64,000 nt of DNA, from positions 2,297,108 to 2,361,107 of the forward strand of contig CM055190.1 of assembly GCA_029224185.1 (NCBI GenBank). The letters run 5' to 3'. Position numbers and translations under genes: made by a program. This document shows positions 49,025 through 60,900 of the stretch, piece by piece (the first letter of the stretch is position 1; every line of letters begins with the position of its first letter). Origin of the DNA: Karalla daura (Eukaryota > Chordata > Actinopteri > Chaetodontiformes > Leiognathidae). The notes under the pieces were generated by a model. That model was not told the DNA's origin. It did not search any database and saw only the letters and a list, made by a program, of their open reading frames with translations.

Positions 49025-49663
49025 GACATGGAGTGCAGTAGTGACACAGTCAAGTCGTGACAAGGAGCGACCTAGCTTAGAACGAAAGCCGCTATCAGCG
49101 TTCTTAAAAAAACAAAAACCTGCGCTCCCAACAGCGGCGATCCATCACCGTCACACGGGGGCGTACAGTATGAGGCTCAGCGGGCACGGCCGTCTCTCTC
49201 CATCTCAGCCGCTGACATTCAAACAAAGGCGCCCGGGCTCGCTTTAACTCCTCTCGCAAGGATCCCAATGAAAAACAACAACAGATGAATCACAGGCGGC
49301 GGCGGCTCACGTCGCTCCCTTCACGGCATACCAAATGTCAGCGGCGCTCGGCCATCCTTCACAGTGATGGATGGAGTCGCCTCGGCTCCACCTTCCACTA
49401 CCTTCGTGCTTCACACCTCTCTGTAAATGTCAGGCGCGTAAAGTTTGGTAAACAGATGTTGGTTTCATTGTTTTAAAGGATGGAGGAACCCTCCTCCGGG
49501 GCTGGGGGGGCGAAAGATGCAACAAGCGGAGCAGAGAGAGAGAGAGCTGCTCTGAGTTACACTGACTCCTCTCTCCTGTGATCACATGCTCATTTATTCA
49601 ACTCACAGCTCTGATGGGGGATGCTTCCTGTAAATGGGCTCTTCTCTTCCAGTGTTATTCGCC

Positions 49664-49665
<2 letters not shown>

Positions 49666-49705
<40 letters not shown>
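49666..49705 (+). repeat. (GT)n microsatellite
   Basis: About 20 GT dinucleotides. Confidence 0.92.
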
Positions 49706-49708
<3 letters not shown>

Positions 49709-50255
49709 CAGAAATTCAACCAAATGTCAAAGTGAAACTGTGTTTTTTTGCCAGGTTGAAAAAAAGCAGATTTCCATCTCGACTGGTCATGGCATCAATG
49801 TAATCCGCTCTCTCTTTGCAGCCACTGAGTGGACTGACCGGTTCACTAACTAGTCACATGATTGAAACATGTACATGTAAGGGAATAGCTGACTTTGATA
49901 TTTGCTTTGTTGCTGTCTGTGTGATCTGTTTCTACACAGTATTCACTTTAGCTTTGGATGGTTGGATGGAGGGGATCCTAGGTGTATGATCCATTCCTGC
50001 CGTGTCACACTCCACACGTCTGGCACGAGGTTCCATTTCATCCCGGGGTGGTCTGGTCAGGCGATCTGCGTGAACGACCCGGGTCACAACTGCAGACGGT
50101 CGGACGGCGACTAACTAGAGACTTTCTTTCTTGTCGTGCTTATATCAGCAGGAAATTAGGAGCGATGTCGAAGAGCAACAGTCATTTTGTAGGAAATGAA
50201 AAGTCTGTGAAACTCATTTGCACAACACGAGACCTGGTCTGCTGGCAGGTCATTG

Positions 50256-50331
50256 CCCCCCCCCCCCCCCCCCCCCCCCACCCCCCCCCCCCCCCCCCCC
50301 ACCCACAACACACACACACACACACACACAC
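50256..50331 (+). repeat. Poly-C (24 and 20) and (CA)n compound repeat
   Basis: C24, one A, C20, then a CA tract. This could form an i-motif or G-quadruplex. Its length is uncertain in any assembly. Confidence 0.9.
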
Positions 50332-50830
50332 TCCAAAGAGAAAAACAGAAAGTTGTTCTGGCTGCTTCTGGGCTCTTGTAGTCTGGAATGAACGGTTGAC
50401 CCCCTGGTCCAGGCTGTGAAGGCCGGCACGACAAGAAAACATGTTCACTCCCCAAAAAACTAACAAAATGAAAAACAAACATCCAGGGCTGTCTATTGTG
50501 TGGCACAACTGAACAATACCAAACTAAACTAGTTGCTCCTCGAGCATCCTCGATAACCTGAACCGCCCCCGTCATGACACAAAGGAACCTTGTATTCCTG
50601 TGTCTTTCTCATGCTGTTTATCTGGGACTGTTCATCTGTTCCTTCTCATCAATGAGAACTTAAAATGATATTTTTGAAATTCAAAAAACAACATTGAAAA
50701 ACAAAGCACTCCTCTTTAAAGAGAATTTAGAAAATGCAACAGAAGTCATCAGAAATGAAAAACAGAACATAAGCGTATTTTCATATTTTGCTGACAATTG
50801 TCTTTTTCAAGAAAAGACTGCAGACATGAC

Positions 50831-50833
<3 letters not shown>

Positions 50834-50895
<62 letters not shown>

Positions 50896-50909
50896 ATGTG
50901 TGTGTGTGT
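50834..50909 (+). repeat. (GT)n microsatellite
   Basis: GT tract with single TA and CA interruptions. Confidence 0.93.
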
Positions 50910-51184
50910 AAAATTCTGGAATCGCCATTTACAAATCAAGCAAATTGCCCAGGAACAGCAGCAGTAAGTCATATTTGGAGTTCATCACAAACTTATTAAG
51001 ATGAAAGAAAACAACAGCAGATTCATTTCTACAATTTTGATTGAGGCCATTAGCTCATGTCCTCATTTAATGAAGACATGAGTGTCGAAAAGTTCCAACT
51101 CAACTTTGTGGTGGAAGTCCTTGGTCTAACCCCAGTGACATTTTTCCAAGTCCGCAAGGACTGGAGAATTATGGAAATGAGCAG

Positions 51185-51395
51185 CGGTGTAGTCTAGGTG
51201 ATATGTACACGCCGTATACCCACTGGAAAATGTCAGTGATTTGCATGTACTCAGTGGTTTAGTCTGCGTGGTACACCAGTATACATTAGGACCAGACATC
51301 CTGGATATCTGCGGACAGTCACCTGTTCAGCCACCCTGTCCCACAGTTAAAGCTGTCTCTGAAAATGGGAGAGAAGAGAGAGAGAGAGAGAGTAC
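51185..51395 (+). repeat. Unclassified dispersed repeat, copy A
   Basis: Shares with 53300-53522 the ordered blocks gtagtctaggtgat, aatgtcagtgat, ggtttagtctgcgtggta, accagacatcctggat, ggacagtc and a terminal (GA)n run. No coding potential. Confidence 0.65.
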
Positions 51396-52019
51396 AGAGT
51401 ACAAACGTCCCTGGCAGAAATCGTATCATACCCTCCCCCAGTATGCCCACTGCAAAAGACGAGACTACACTACTGGTAGTGAGGAAACAGACAGGGTACG
51501 AGACGCAGGAAACACCTCGGTACTCTGAGCGACTCCTTTGTAAATGTGTGTAAGGAATTCAGACAGATAGAGCCAGAGGTGGCCCCGACCTTTAGAACAG
51601 GTATGGACACACTCGCTGGGGGCATTTCACATTCTCCCAATTAAGTTATGCAGCACAGGCACATCTGGAGTGTCCAAAGTCTGTGTGGGATGGAGGGGGG
51701 GTGTCTCTATCAGTATGAAGTGATCACAGAGCCATGTTTAATTAATGGAAATATGACCTCAGTGTCAGAGCTAATATTTCAAAGAGAGAACGCCCATCGT
51801 CTGCGACCGGTCCGCGGCTAGCGAGGTAGAGGGGGCATCAGCTTTAAAATATTAGAAAAGGAGGAGGAAAAAAAGGTTATTTTCCTCCTCTGTCTGAATT
51901 CTACTAATTGAATTTCAATTGATTTAAAATGTGATCAGGCTTCAAAGATTTCTCCTCACTGACACACCCTAACCCCACTGCTAGGATCGTGTGAGGACTC
52001 AGATGCAGAGAGAGGCACA

Positions 52020-52330
52020 CTGGGTTTCAAGGTGTTTATTAAAGCCCACAGCCAGGGCAGGTGGGGGCAGGATGAGGAGCCAGGTACGGGCTGGCAGAGG
52101 CTGGAGAGGACTGGAGAGGAGCAGAGGCACAAAACGTGGCTGGCAGACGTCGATCCAGGCAGAAGGCTGAGCTGCAGGGCGGCAGGCAGATTCAGGGCTG
52201 GTACTGGTGAGTTAGGCAGGATACGTGAGCTCAGGAGGTCGTGACTGGACGGAGAAGAGTCCAGTCTGACGCCTGCTGCTGGGGGGTCGGACGAGAACAA
52301 CCAGCCGCAGCTGTGGAGCAGTCGGGTTTG
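52020..52330 (+). repeat. GC-rich 'aggcagg/ctggaga' repeat-like block
   Basis: Internally repetitive words (ggctggagaggactggagag, ggcaggcag). Its texture resembles 63660-63960. Probably a degenerate dispersed repeat; not classified. Confidence 0.4.
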
Positions 52331-52706
52331 TAGATTGGCCCTCAGCTACACTGATGGAGGTGGAGGAGCAGGGAATGATCTCACAGTTAAGTTTCTGACT
52401 CTCTGATGACTGCAGCTCACAGAGTTCAAGCTACAAGCTGTCCCTAGATGCATGCACAGCACATAGAGCATCAATAGGCCTTTATACCTAACTGATGAGT
52501 GAATACAATCGCCATCAGCTAGACATTTTCAACGTCTGATCTTCTTCTTCTTCAGCAACAGTCAGATCCCAATTATCACCTAGTTCCTGATTCCTGATGC
52601 CTTCTTCCACTTTGCTAATAAACACCTGAACGTCTTTTTATTGTGACGCGTCTGCAGGCTTCATGACACGCATGGCAACACCTGCACGTGTTCTTCTCAG
52701 AGGAAG

Positions 52707-52708
<2 letters not shown>

Positions 52709-52747
<39 letters not shown>

Positions 52748-52750
52748 ACA
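52709..52750 (+). repeat. (CA)n microsatellite
   Basis: About 20 CA dinucleotides. A complementary (GT)n tract follows at 52843-52893, so a hairpin is possible. Confidence 0.9.
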
Positions 52751-52842
52751 CCAAGCATTAGGATTTTGGATACACTTCTGTTCTAATTCCTAAGCATAAC
52801 GGTGCAACATTACCACACAGTCTTCTCTGTTCAAAATCAAAA

Positions 52843-52847
52843 TGTGT

Positions 52848-52887
<40 letters not shown>

Positions 52888-52893
52888 GTGTGT
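52843..52893 (+). repeat. (GT)n microsatellite
   Basis: GT tract with two interruptions, inverted relative to 52709-52750. Confidence 0.9.
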
Positions 52894-53299
52894 GAACACG
52901 TGGCTCTCATATCAGGCCTCTGTGAGTGTTTTTTTAAAGGTCTGCTGCATGGACCCAAAATTCCAGTTTGTTTAGAAACCATCGCAGACGTCTCAAAGCA
53001 GGTGAGACTGTGGAGATGTTTTTGCACCACCTTTTTAGTATCAAAACCAGGCTTTGAATTCTAGCAACCAGCAAATTTCAAGCACCGATTTTTTTTCCAA
53101 TGTTGGAATGAATTTTGCTTAAAAAAAAAAGTCAGAATATTCACTTTTTGAAGGTTTGAACCAAAAAATTCAGTCCAAAAAAATTCAATTTGTCAAAGTC
53201 TGATTTTGATGCTGAAAGAATTCAGTGTTTGCAAGAGCAAAAAACCCTGAGAAATGCCCGGCAGATTAAGATCATGACGCTCAGTGGGACCCAGACATC

Positions 53300-53522
53300 A
53301 GCGGGCTAGTCTAGGTGATAGGCAGGTATACGCTGTACACCTCTGGAAGATGTCAGTGATAGCGTATACTCACTAGTTTAGTCTGCGTGATACGCCAGTG
53401 TACGCCCTATAGTAGCTAGATATTCTTTCCATATATTAGGAGACCAGACGTCCTGGATTTCCAAGGACAGTCCTCTTTTTGGACACCCTGCTCCGGGGAG
53501 AGAGAGAGAGAGAGAGAGAGCA
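53300..53522 (+). repeat. Unclassified dispersed repeat, copy B
   Basis: Same block order as 51185-51395, ending tggacaccctgctcc and a (GA)n run. Contains an extra segment (ctatagtagctagatattc) absent from copy A. Confidence 0.65.
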
Positions 53523-54186
53523 AGTGGCGAGTGGAGTACTAACATCCCTGGCAGAGATCGACACCCCCCGAGGAGAGGAGAGGTGCTCGAGCCACGAGAT
53601 GATACGAGTGATTCTGGTGATTCCGTCGCTCTGATTAACCACGCTGACCTCGTGATGATCTGCAATCAGACGAGCGGCGGAGGGGGGGAGACGGTAGCAC
53701 CGAGGTCAGAGCCCTCGCTGACCTAGAGAGCTCAATGGATGGCGCCAGAACCCCCCCCACACCCCCACCAACTCGCACCACTGCATACAATCACTGTAGC
53801 AACATCATCATCATGGAGCATTATTCAGTCCTATTTTATTCTCATAGTCTCATCCTGTTCTCATATTCACTGTATAATATTTATTGTGTGTATATCTTGT
53901 ATTAGTTCATATTGCAAATATGTACATATACACACTTTGCACATGCTATAATCTTCAATATGTATCGACTATACAACAGCCTGTACAACAGATACAACAG
54001 TCTGTTTCTGCACGGATATGGCGCCCTTTCATGCTTATCAGGCATCTACACACCTGGTACTCATTTAAATGGTCATATGTCATATTTGCATGACCTGGAC
54101 AGGGCTTAGCATCTTTACCTGAGCTAGATGGGGACTGTTTGAGCCTGAGTCAGAGGAGGAATCACAATCAGATCTGTTCCCCCAGA

Positions 54187-54545
54187 GTCTTTGTGCTTTG
54201 TCCCCTCCCAGACCCCATAGATGCTGAGCTGGATCCAGGACTCTTCCCGCTTCATGCTGTCGACATGTAGACTAAAATCTAAAACTGTTAGCCATCAATC
54301 CTTATATATCTGTATCCTGCCTTCTTCTGCCTTCGTTTCTGTCCTGGGTGAGGATCTCCTCTCTCTCTCTCTCTGAGGTTTCTCTCTGTTTCCCTGTCAG
54401 GGTTTTTCTTGGGAGTCGTTCCTCAGCCTTTGTGAGGGTCTCAGGACAGGGGGTGTTCACTGTGTCACTACTCTGGACATGTTGTTGCTAACCTTTGTAA
54501 AGTGACCTGAGATAACATCTGTTATGAACATGAAAAATAAATAAA
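54187..54545 (+). mobile_element. Dispersed repeat copy 2 (SINE/LINE 3' region)
   Basis: Nearly identical to 21752-22125 over tgagctggatccaggactct, ggtttctctctgtttccctg and gtgtcactactctggacat. It ends gaaaaataaataaatg. It lies just beyond the NLR gene's poly(A) signal, in the opposite orientation. Confidence 0.68.
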
Positions 54546-54589
54546 TGTGAGGTTGAGAGGCAGAGGAAGAACCAGGAGTGTGCACTTGT

Positions 54590-54972
54590 CTTTATTTACT
54601 CACATGCTGTAACATAGACAGGTACAGGACTTTTGGTCAAACATAAAATAAACATAAAATATAAAAACATCATCTATCATTTAATGAACAATTTGCAAGT
54701 GTAAAATACCGTTTAAAATCAAACATTTTGGGTTTCATCATTTGCAATATGTTTAAATGTACAAATTGGGTCATTGTTTAAACATGAGAAACATGAGAGC
54801 TGCCTGATGATTCTGGTGGAGGTGTTGTGGTCAGTTGTCCAGTGGCTGAGGAGAAGTTCTGCTCCAACTACACCTCCCAGTACCAGCTTCCAGTATCAGC
54901 TCCCAGTACCAGGCCACAGTCAGAGCCTCTCCACCCTCCAGCTGAGGCTGCTGCTGCTTCAGAGATCACCAC
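54590..54972 (-). other. Predicted NLR terminal exon: last codons and 3' UTR
   Basis: Acceptor cttcttctctcaccag (AG at 54974-54973), then G TGG TGA. The protein would end ...LETLRW. The stop TGA is at 54968-54966. About 370 bases of 3' UTR lead to AATAAA at 54596-54591. The acceptor is strong and the phase fits, but this exon is inferred only from signals. Confidence 0.45.
54591..54596 (-). terminator. AATAAA polyadenylation signal of the NLR gene
   Basis: The plus-strand tttatt reads AATAAA on the minus strand, within gtaaataaagacaag, followed by GT-rich sequence (tgtgcact). It is 370 bases beyond the predicted stop codon, a reasonable 3' UTR length. Confidence 0.5.
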
Positions 54973-57900
54973 CTGGTGAGAGAAGAAGAGAAGAAGACAG
55001 AGCAGGAGTCATGACTCAGAGTCCAGAGACGCCCCCATCAGGCATCAGTCAGTACTGCAGCGTACAGAGCAGAGAGAGAGTCCCTGAAGGCATCACTGCT
55101 GCAGAGACAGAGCTCCTCACTGCTCCCTGGAATGATGGACTCAGTGCTGGGAGCTTCAGAGCTCTTCACACCACAGTCTCAGTCTCTGGAGCTTCATCTG
55201 CTCTGACAGACACATTCAGACTCAGGTCAGATGGCTTAGTGTTGGTCCTTTGATGGACCAGGACCAGGACCAGGACCAGCACCAGGACCAGGACCAGGAC
55301 CAGGACCAGGACCAGGACCAGGACCAGGACCAGGACCAGGACCAGGACCAGGACCAGGACCAGGGCTTCACTCCTGTGGGAGTGAGCAGGAGAGGACGCT
55401 GCTGAACCGTCCAGATTTGCCCCAATCTGATTGGCTCCTGCTGCTGTTCAGTCACTGTCAGACTAAAACTGAAAACACTGCTCTGCCTCAGTCACTGGAC
55501 TAAACCATGGAGAAGAAATAGACTTGATGATGAAGATCTCAGAGAGGATCAGGAGAACATCAGCCTCATGTCTGCAGTTTAGAGTCACCACAACCTTCAC
55601 ATCATGTTGATCTCAGCACAGAAGAACATGGAATCTGACCTCAGAGTCTCCAGGCTGTAGTGTGAACTCTGCTGAAGACCACACAGCTCCTCCACTGCTA
55701 AACGCAGTAGGTCGTTCCTACTAAGATCTAGCTCTGTCAGATGGGAGGGGTTGGACTTCAGAGCTGAGGCCAGAGAAGCACAGCTAATCTCTGACAACCT
55801 GCAGCCCCTCAACCTGAATAAAGAATGAATTAAGATTAGTTCTGTCTCAACATGAATCAGGTTCAGTTGTTGATGGAAACATCAGATGTTCAACAGTAAC
55901 AGAGTCAGTGAACTGACCTCAGAGTCTCCAGTCTACAGTGTGGACTCTCCAGAAAACCACACAGCTCCTTCACTCCTGAATCCTGCAGGTTGTTTCCACT
56001 CAGATCCAGATGTTTCAGATGGGAGGGGTTGGACTTCAGAGCTGAGGCCAGAGAAGCACAGCTGATTTTGGACAACCTGCACCACTCCAACCTGAATAAA
56101 GAATAAAAGAAGATAAAATCCATGTTTAGTCCATCAGATGAGTTCCGGTTGATCAGGTGGAGCTCAACATGACTCTGTCCTGATCACTGAGCTTCTCTCT
56201 AACATGATGGAGTGACTTTGTCCTTGTTATTCATCATCATCATGTCTCCTTCTACACATCCTCCACATGTCAGATCAACATTCACACACCTGTTCATGTC
56301 CACACAGGTTAATAACACTCTGCTGATCTCAGATCAGCCTGGAATCAGAGGAGAAACCAACAGAGACCAGAGAAATATTTCTACTGCAGCAGACAAACTG
56401 GATCAGTTCAAACTGATCTGAGATCAGAGGATCTTCTGTTTATGGACCAGAACATTTCATATAAACTACACTATATTACCAAAAGTATCCGCTCACCCAT
56501 TCAAATGATCAGAATCAGGTGTCCTAATCACTTGGCCTGGCCCCAGGTGTATAAATTCAAGCACTCAGGCATGCAGACTGTGAAACAAGACATTTGTGAA
56601 AGAATGGGCCGCTCTCAGGAGCTCAGTGAATTCCAGCGTGGAACTGTCATAGGATGCCACTGCAACAAATCCAGTCGTGAAATTTCCTCGCTCCTAAATA
56701 TTCCACAGTCAACTGTCAGCTCTGTTATAACAAAATGGAAGCGTTTGGGAACAACAGCAACTCAGCCACGAAGTGGTAGGCCACGTAAAGTGACGGAGAG
56801 GGGTCAGCGGATGCTGAAGCGCATAGTGCAAAGAGGTCGCCGACTTTCTGCACAGTCATTTGCTACAGAGCTACAAACTTCATGTGACCTTCAGATTAGC
56901 CCAAGTACAGGACGCAGAGAGCTTCATGGAATGGGTTTCCATGGCTGAGCAGCTGCAGCCAAGCCACACATCACCAAGTGCAAGGCGTCGGATGCAATGG
57001 TGTAAAGCGCCGCCACTGGCTTCTAGAGCAGTGGAGACACGTTCTCTGGAGTGATGAATCACACTTTTCCATCTGGCAATCTGATGGACGAGTCTGGGTT
57101 TGGAGGTTGCCAGGAGAACGCTACATTTCAGACTGCATTGTGCCGACTGTGAAATTTGGTGGAGGAGGAATAATGGTGTGGGGTTGTTTTTCAGGAGCTG
57201 GGCTTGGCCCCTTAGTTCCAGTGAAAGGAACATTGAATGCTTCAGGATACCAAAACATTTTGGACAATTCCATGCTCCCAACCTTGTGGGAACAGTTTGG
57301 AGCGGGCCCCCTCCTCTTCCAACATGACTGTGCACCAGTGCACAAAGCAAGGTCCATAAAGACGTGGATGACAGAGTCTGGTGTGGATGAACTTGACTGG
57401 CCTGCACAGAGTCCTGACCTGAACCCGATAGAACACCTTTGGGATGAATTAGAGCGGAGACTGAGAGCCGGGCCTCCTCGACCAACATCAGTGTGTGACC
57501 TCACCAATGCGCTTTTGGAAGAATGGTCAAAAATTCCTATAAACACTCTCCTCAACCTTGTGGACAGTCTTCCCAGAAGAGTTGAAGCTGTAATAGCTGC
57601 AAAAGGTGGACCGACATCATATTGAATTCTATGAGTTAGGAATGGGATGGCACTTCAGTTCATAGAATGAGTAAAGGCAGGTGAGCGAATACTTTTGGTA
57701 ATATAGTGTATGAACATTCATTTAGTTCAGCAACTAATGGTGGAGATTTTCTACAGTTTCTTTGAAATAAAAAGTTGTTTTTCACTTCAGACCAAATTCA
57801 AGACAAGAAACATGAAACTATGAACAAAGTAAATCCAGTTTATGGATGAAGGTTTTGACTCAACATGAATCAGGTTCAGTTGTTGATGGAAACATCAGAT

Positions 57901-60900
57901 GTTCACCAGTAACAGAGTCAGTGAACTGACCTCAGAGTCTCCAGTCTACAGAGTGGACTCTCCAGAAAACCACACAGCTCCTTCACTGCTGAATCCTGCA
58001 GGATGTTGTAGCTCAGATCCAGATGTTTGAGATGGGAGGGGTTGGACTTCAGAGCTGAGGCCAGAGAAGCACAGCTGATCTCTGACAACCTGCAGTTATA
58101 TAACCTGAATAAAGAATAAATGAAGATAAAATCCATGTTTAGTCCATCAGATGAGTTCAGGTTGATCAGGTGGAGCTCAACATGACTCTGTCCTGATCAC
58201 TGAGCTTCTCTCTAACATGATGGAGTGACTTTGTCCTTGTTATTGATCATCATCATGTCTCCTTCTACACATCCTCCACATGTCAGATCAACATTCATAC
58301 ACCTGTTCATGTCCACACAGGTTAATAACACTCTGCTGATCTCAGATCAGCCTGGAATCAGAGGAGAAACCAACAGAGACCAGAGACATATTTCTACTGC
58401 AGCAGACAAACTGGATCAGTTCAAACTGATCTGAGATCAGAGGATCTTCTGTTTATGGGCCAGAAAATTTCAGATAAACTATGAACATTCATTTAGTTCA
58501 ACAACTAACGGTGGATATTTTCTGCAGTTTCTTTGAAATAAAAAGTAGTTTTTCACCTTAGACCAAATGTATGAGAAGAAACATGAAACTATGAACAAAG
58601 TAAATCCAGTTTTATAGACGTTAGTTTTCACTCAACATGAATCAGGTTCAGTTGTTGATGGAAACATCAGATTTTCATCAGTAACAGAGTCAGTGAACTC
58701 ACTCCAGAGTCTCCAGTCTACAGAGTGGACTCTCCAGAAGATCACACAGCTCCTTCACTCCTGAATCCTGCAGCTCATTGTTGTCACTCAGATCCAGATG
58801 TTTGAGATGGGAGGGGTTGGACTTCAGAGCTGAGGCCAGAGAAGCACAGCTAATCTCTGACAGACTGCAGCCACTCAACCTGAATACAGAATAAATGAGG
58901 ATAAAATCCATGTTTAGTCCATCAGATGAGTTCAGGTTGATCAGGTGGAGCTCAACATGACTCTGTCCTGATCACTGAGCTTCTCTCTAACATGATGGAG
59001 TGACTTTGTCCTTGTTATTGATCATCATCATGTCTCCTTCTACACATCCTCCACATGTCAGATCAACATTCAGCTGACCTCAGAGTCTCCAGTCGACAGT
59101 GTGGACTCTCCAGTCCAGCACAGAGCAGCTTCACTCCTGAATCCTTCAGGATGTTGATGTTCAGGTCCAGTTCTAGCAGATGTGAGGGGCTGGATCTCAG
59201 AGCCGAGGCCACAATTTCACAGTGAGACTCTGAGAGTCCACAGTCTGAAAGTCTGCTCCACCACAGAGCAAAGACAAAACAAAGACAATGAATTTATGTT
59301 CAATGACAGCATGTAGAAATAGTTCAGATAGAGTGACCAACATAGATCAGGTCTAAATATGGTAACTGAGACAGCGTGAGGAGCAGCTGTTGGAGAACAG
59401 AGTCCAGAGGTGGAGTGTTGGTGCTGCAGCTGTATGGAGCCTCCATCAGCTGAACAGAGAGAAGGTGAGAGAAGACACCTGTGCTCTCCACGCTCACAGC
59501 TCAGACAACTAGAAGGATGTTAGTGGTGGAACAATGAGCAGCTTCCACACAGACAACTCTTTGAGCTGGTCTCAGATCAGTGTCAGAATCTGTCCTAGTG
59601 AGGAGCTTTGATGCTGTGGTTGTGTAAAGTGAGTCTTTATTCTGAAGCTTCAGCTTCATGTTGCTTCATAGATCATCACATCTGGACTCACCTAGCCTTT
59701 CTGCAGTTCCTCACAGCTGGAATCAGCCTCAGTCGACCTTGGTATGATGTGTTGTACTTCTTCAGGTCCAACTCCTCCAGAACCTCCTCTGACATCTGCA
59801 GCATGTAGGCCAGAGCTGAGCATTGGATCTCTGAGAGCTTCTTCTCTGATCTGTTCTCTGACTTCAGGAACTTTTGGATCTCCTGATGCACTGAGTGATG
59901 GTTCAGCTCCATCAGACAGTGGAAGATGTTGATGCTTCTGTCAGGAGAGATATCATCACTGTTCATCTTCTTCAGGTTGTTGATAGCTCTCTGGATGGTT
60001 CCTGGACTGTTCTTTGAGGGACCCAGCAGACCTCCTAGCACTCTCTGGATGGTTCCTGGTCTCTTCTTTGAGGGACCCAGCAGACCTCCTAACACTCTCT
60101 GGTTGGACTCCAGAGAGAGGCCATGAAGGAAGCGCACAAACAGGTCCAGGTGGCCATTTTTACTCCTTATGGATTTCATCAATACTTCCATCAGGAAGTC
60201 ATCCAGAGTTGAGATAACATATTCCTCCTCCAGGAAACACTCCAGAACCTCCTCCTTGCTGCTGGTGAAGCAGTGGAACATGTAGACTGCAGCCAGAAAC
60301 TCCTGAACACTCAGATGAACAAAGCAGTAGATGTTCCTCTGGAAGATCACACACTCTCTCCTGAAGATCTCTGTACAAACTCCTGAGTACACCGAGGCCT
60401 CTGAGACCTCCAGACCACAGCGCTGCAGGTCTTCTTGGTAGAACATGATGTTTCCTTCCTCCAGATGTTCAAACGCCAGCCTCCCCAGCTTCAGAAGAAC
60501 TTCCCTGTCCTTCAGCTCCTGTGGACTGGTCTCTGGTCCCTCCTGGTACTTCTGCTTCTTCCTCTTGGTCTGAACCAGCAGGAAGTGTGAGTACAGGTCA
60601 GTCAGGGTCTGGGGCAGCTCTCCTCTCTGCTCTGATATCAACATGTGCTCCAGAACTGTGGCAGTGATCCAGCAGAAGACTGGGATCTGACACATGATGT
60701 GGAGACTCCTGGACTTCTTGATGTGTGAGATGATGGTTCTAGACAGACCTTCATCTCTGAACCTCTTCCTGAAGTACTGTTCCTTCTGGTCCTCAGTGAA
60801 GCCTCGTACTTCTGTGACTCTGTCCACACATCCAGGAGGGATCTGATTGGCTGCTGCAGGTCTGGAGGTGATCCAGACCAGAGCAGAGGGAAGCAGCTTC

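Larger units (their letters stand above)
49030..51180. other. Intergenic stretch, no gene seen
   Basis: Holds simple repeats listed separately and GC-rich sequence at 49060-49480 without a recognisable exon. Confidence 0.4.
56092..58702 (-). repeat. Tandemly duplicated LRR exon + intron units
   Basis: The intron sequence upstream (on the gene strand) of LRR exons 2, 3 and 4 is shared almost word for word: ccatgtttagtccatcagat, ggtggagctcaacatgactc, catgatggagtgactttgtc, ctccttctacacatcctcca at about 58909-59068, 58131-58285 and 56120-56275. Together with the exons this shows duplication of whole exon-intron units of about 770 bp (without the Tc1 insertion). Confidence 0.88.

Noticed and set aside
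54774..55253. 159-codon plus-strand frame
   Set aside because: It lies antisense to the predicted 3' UTR and last intron of the NLR gene and shows no recognisable domain.
55222..55455. Trp-Ser repeat protein on minus
   Set aside because: Translation of the (GGACCA)n array in the NLR last intron.
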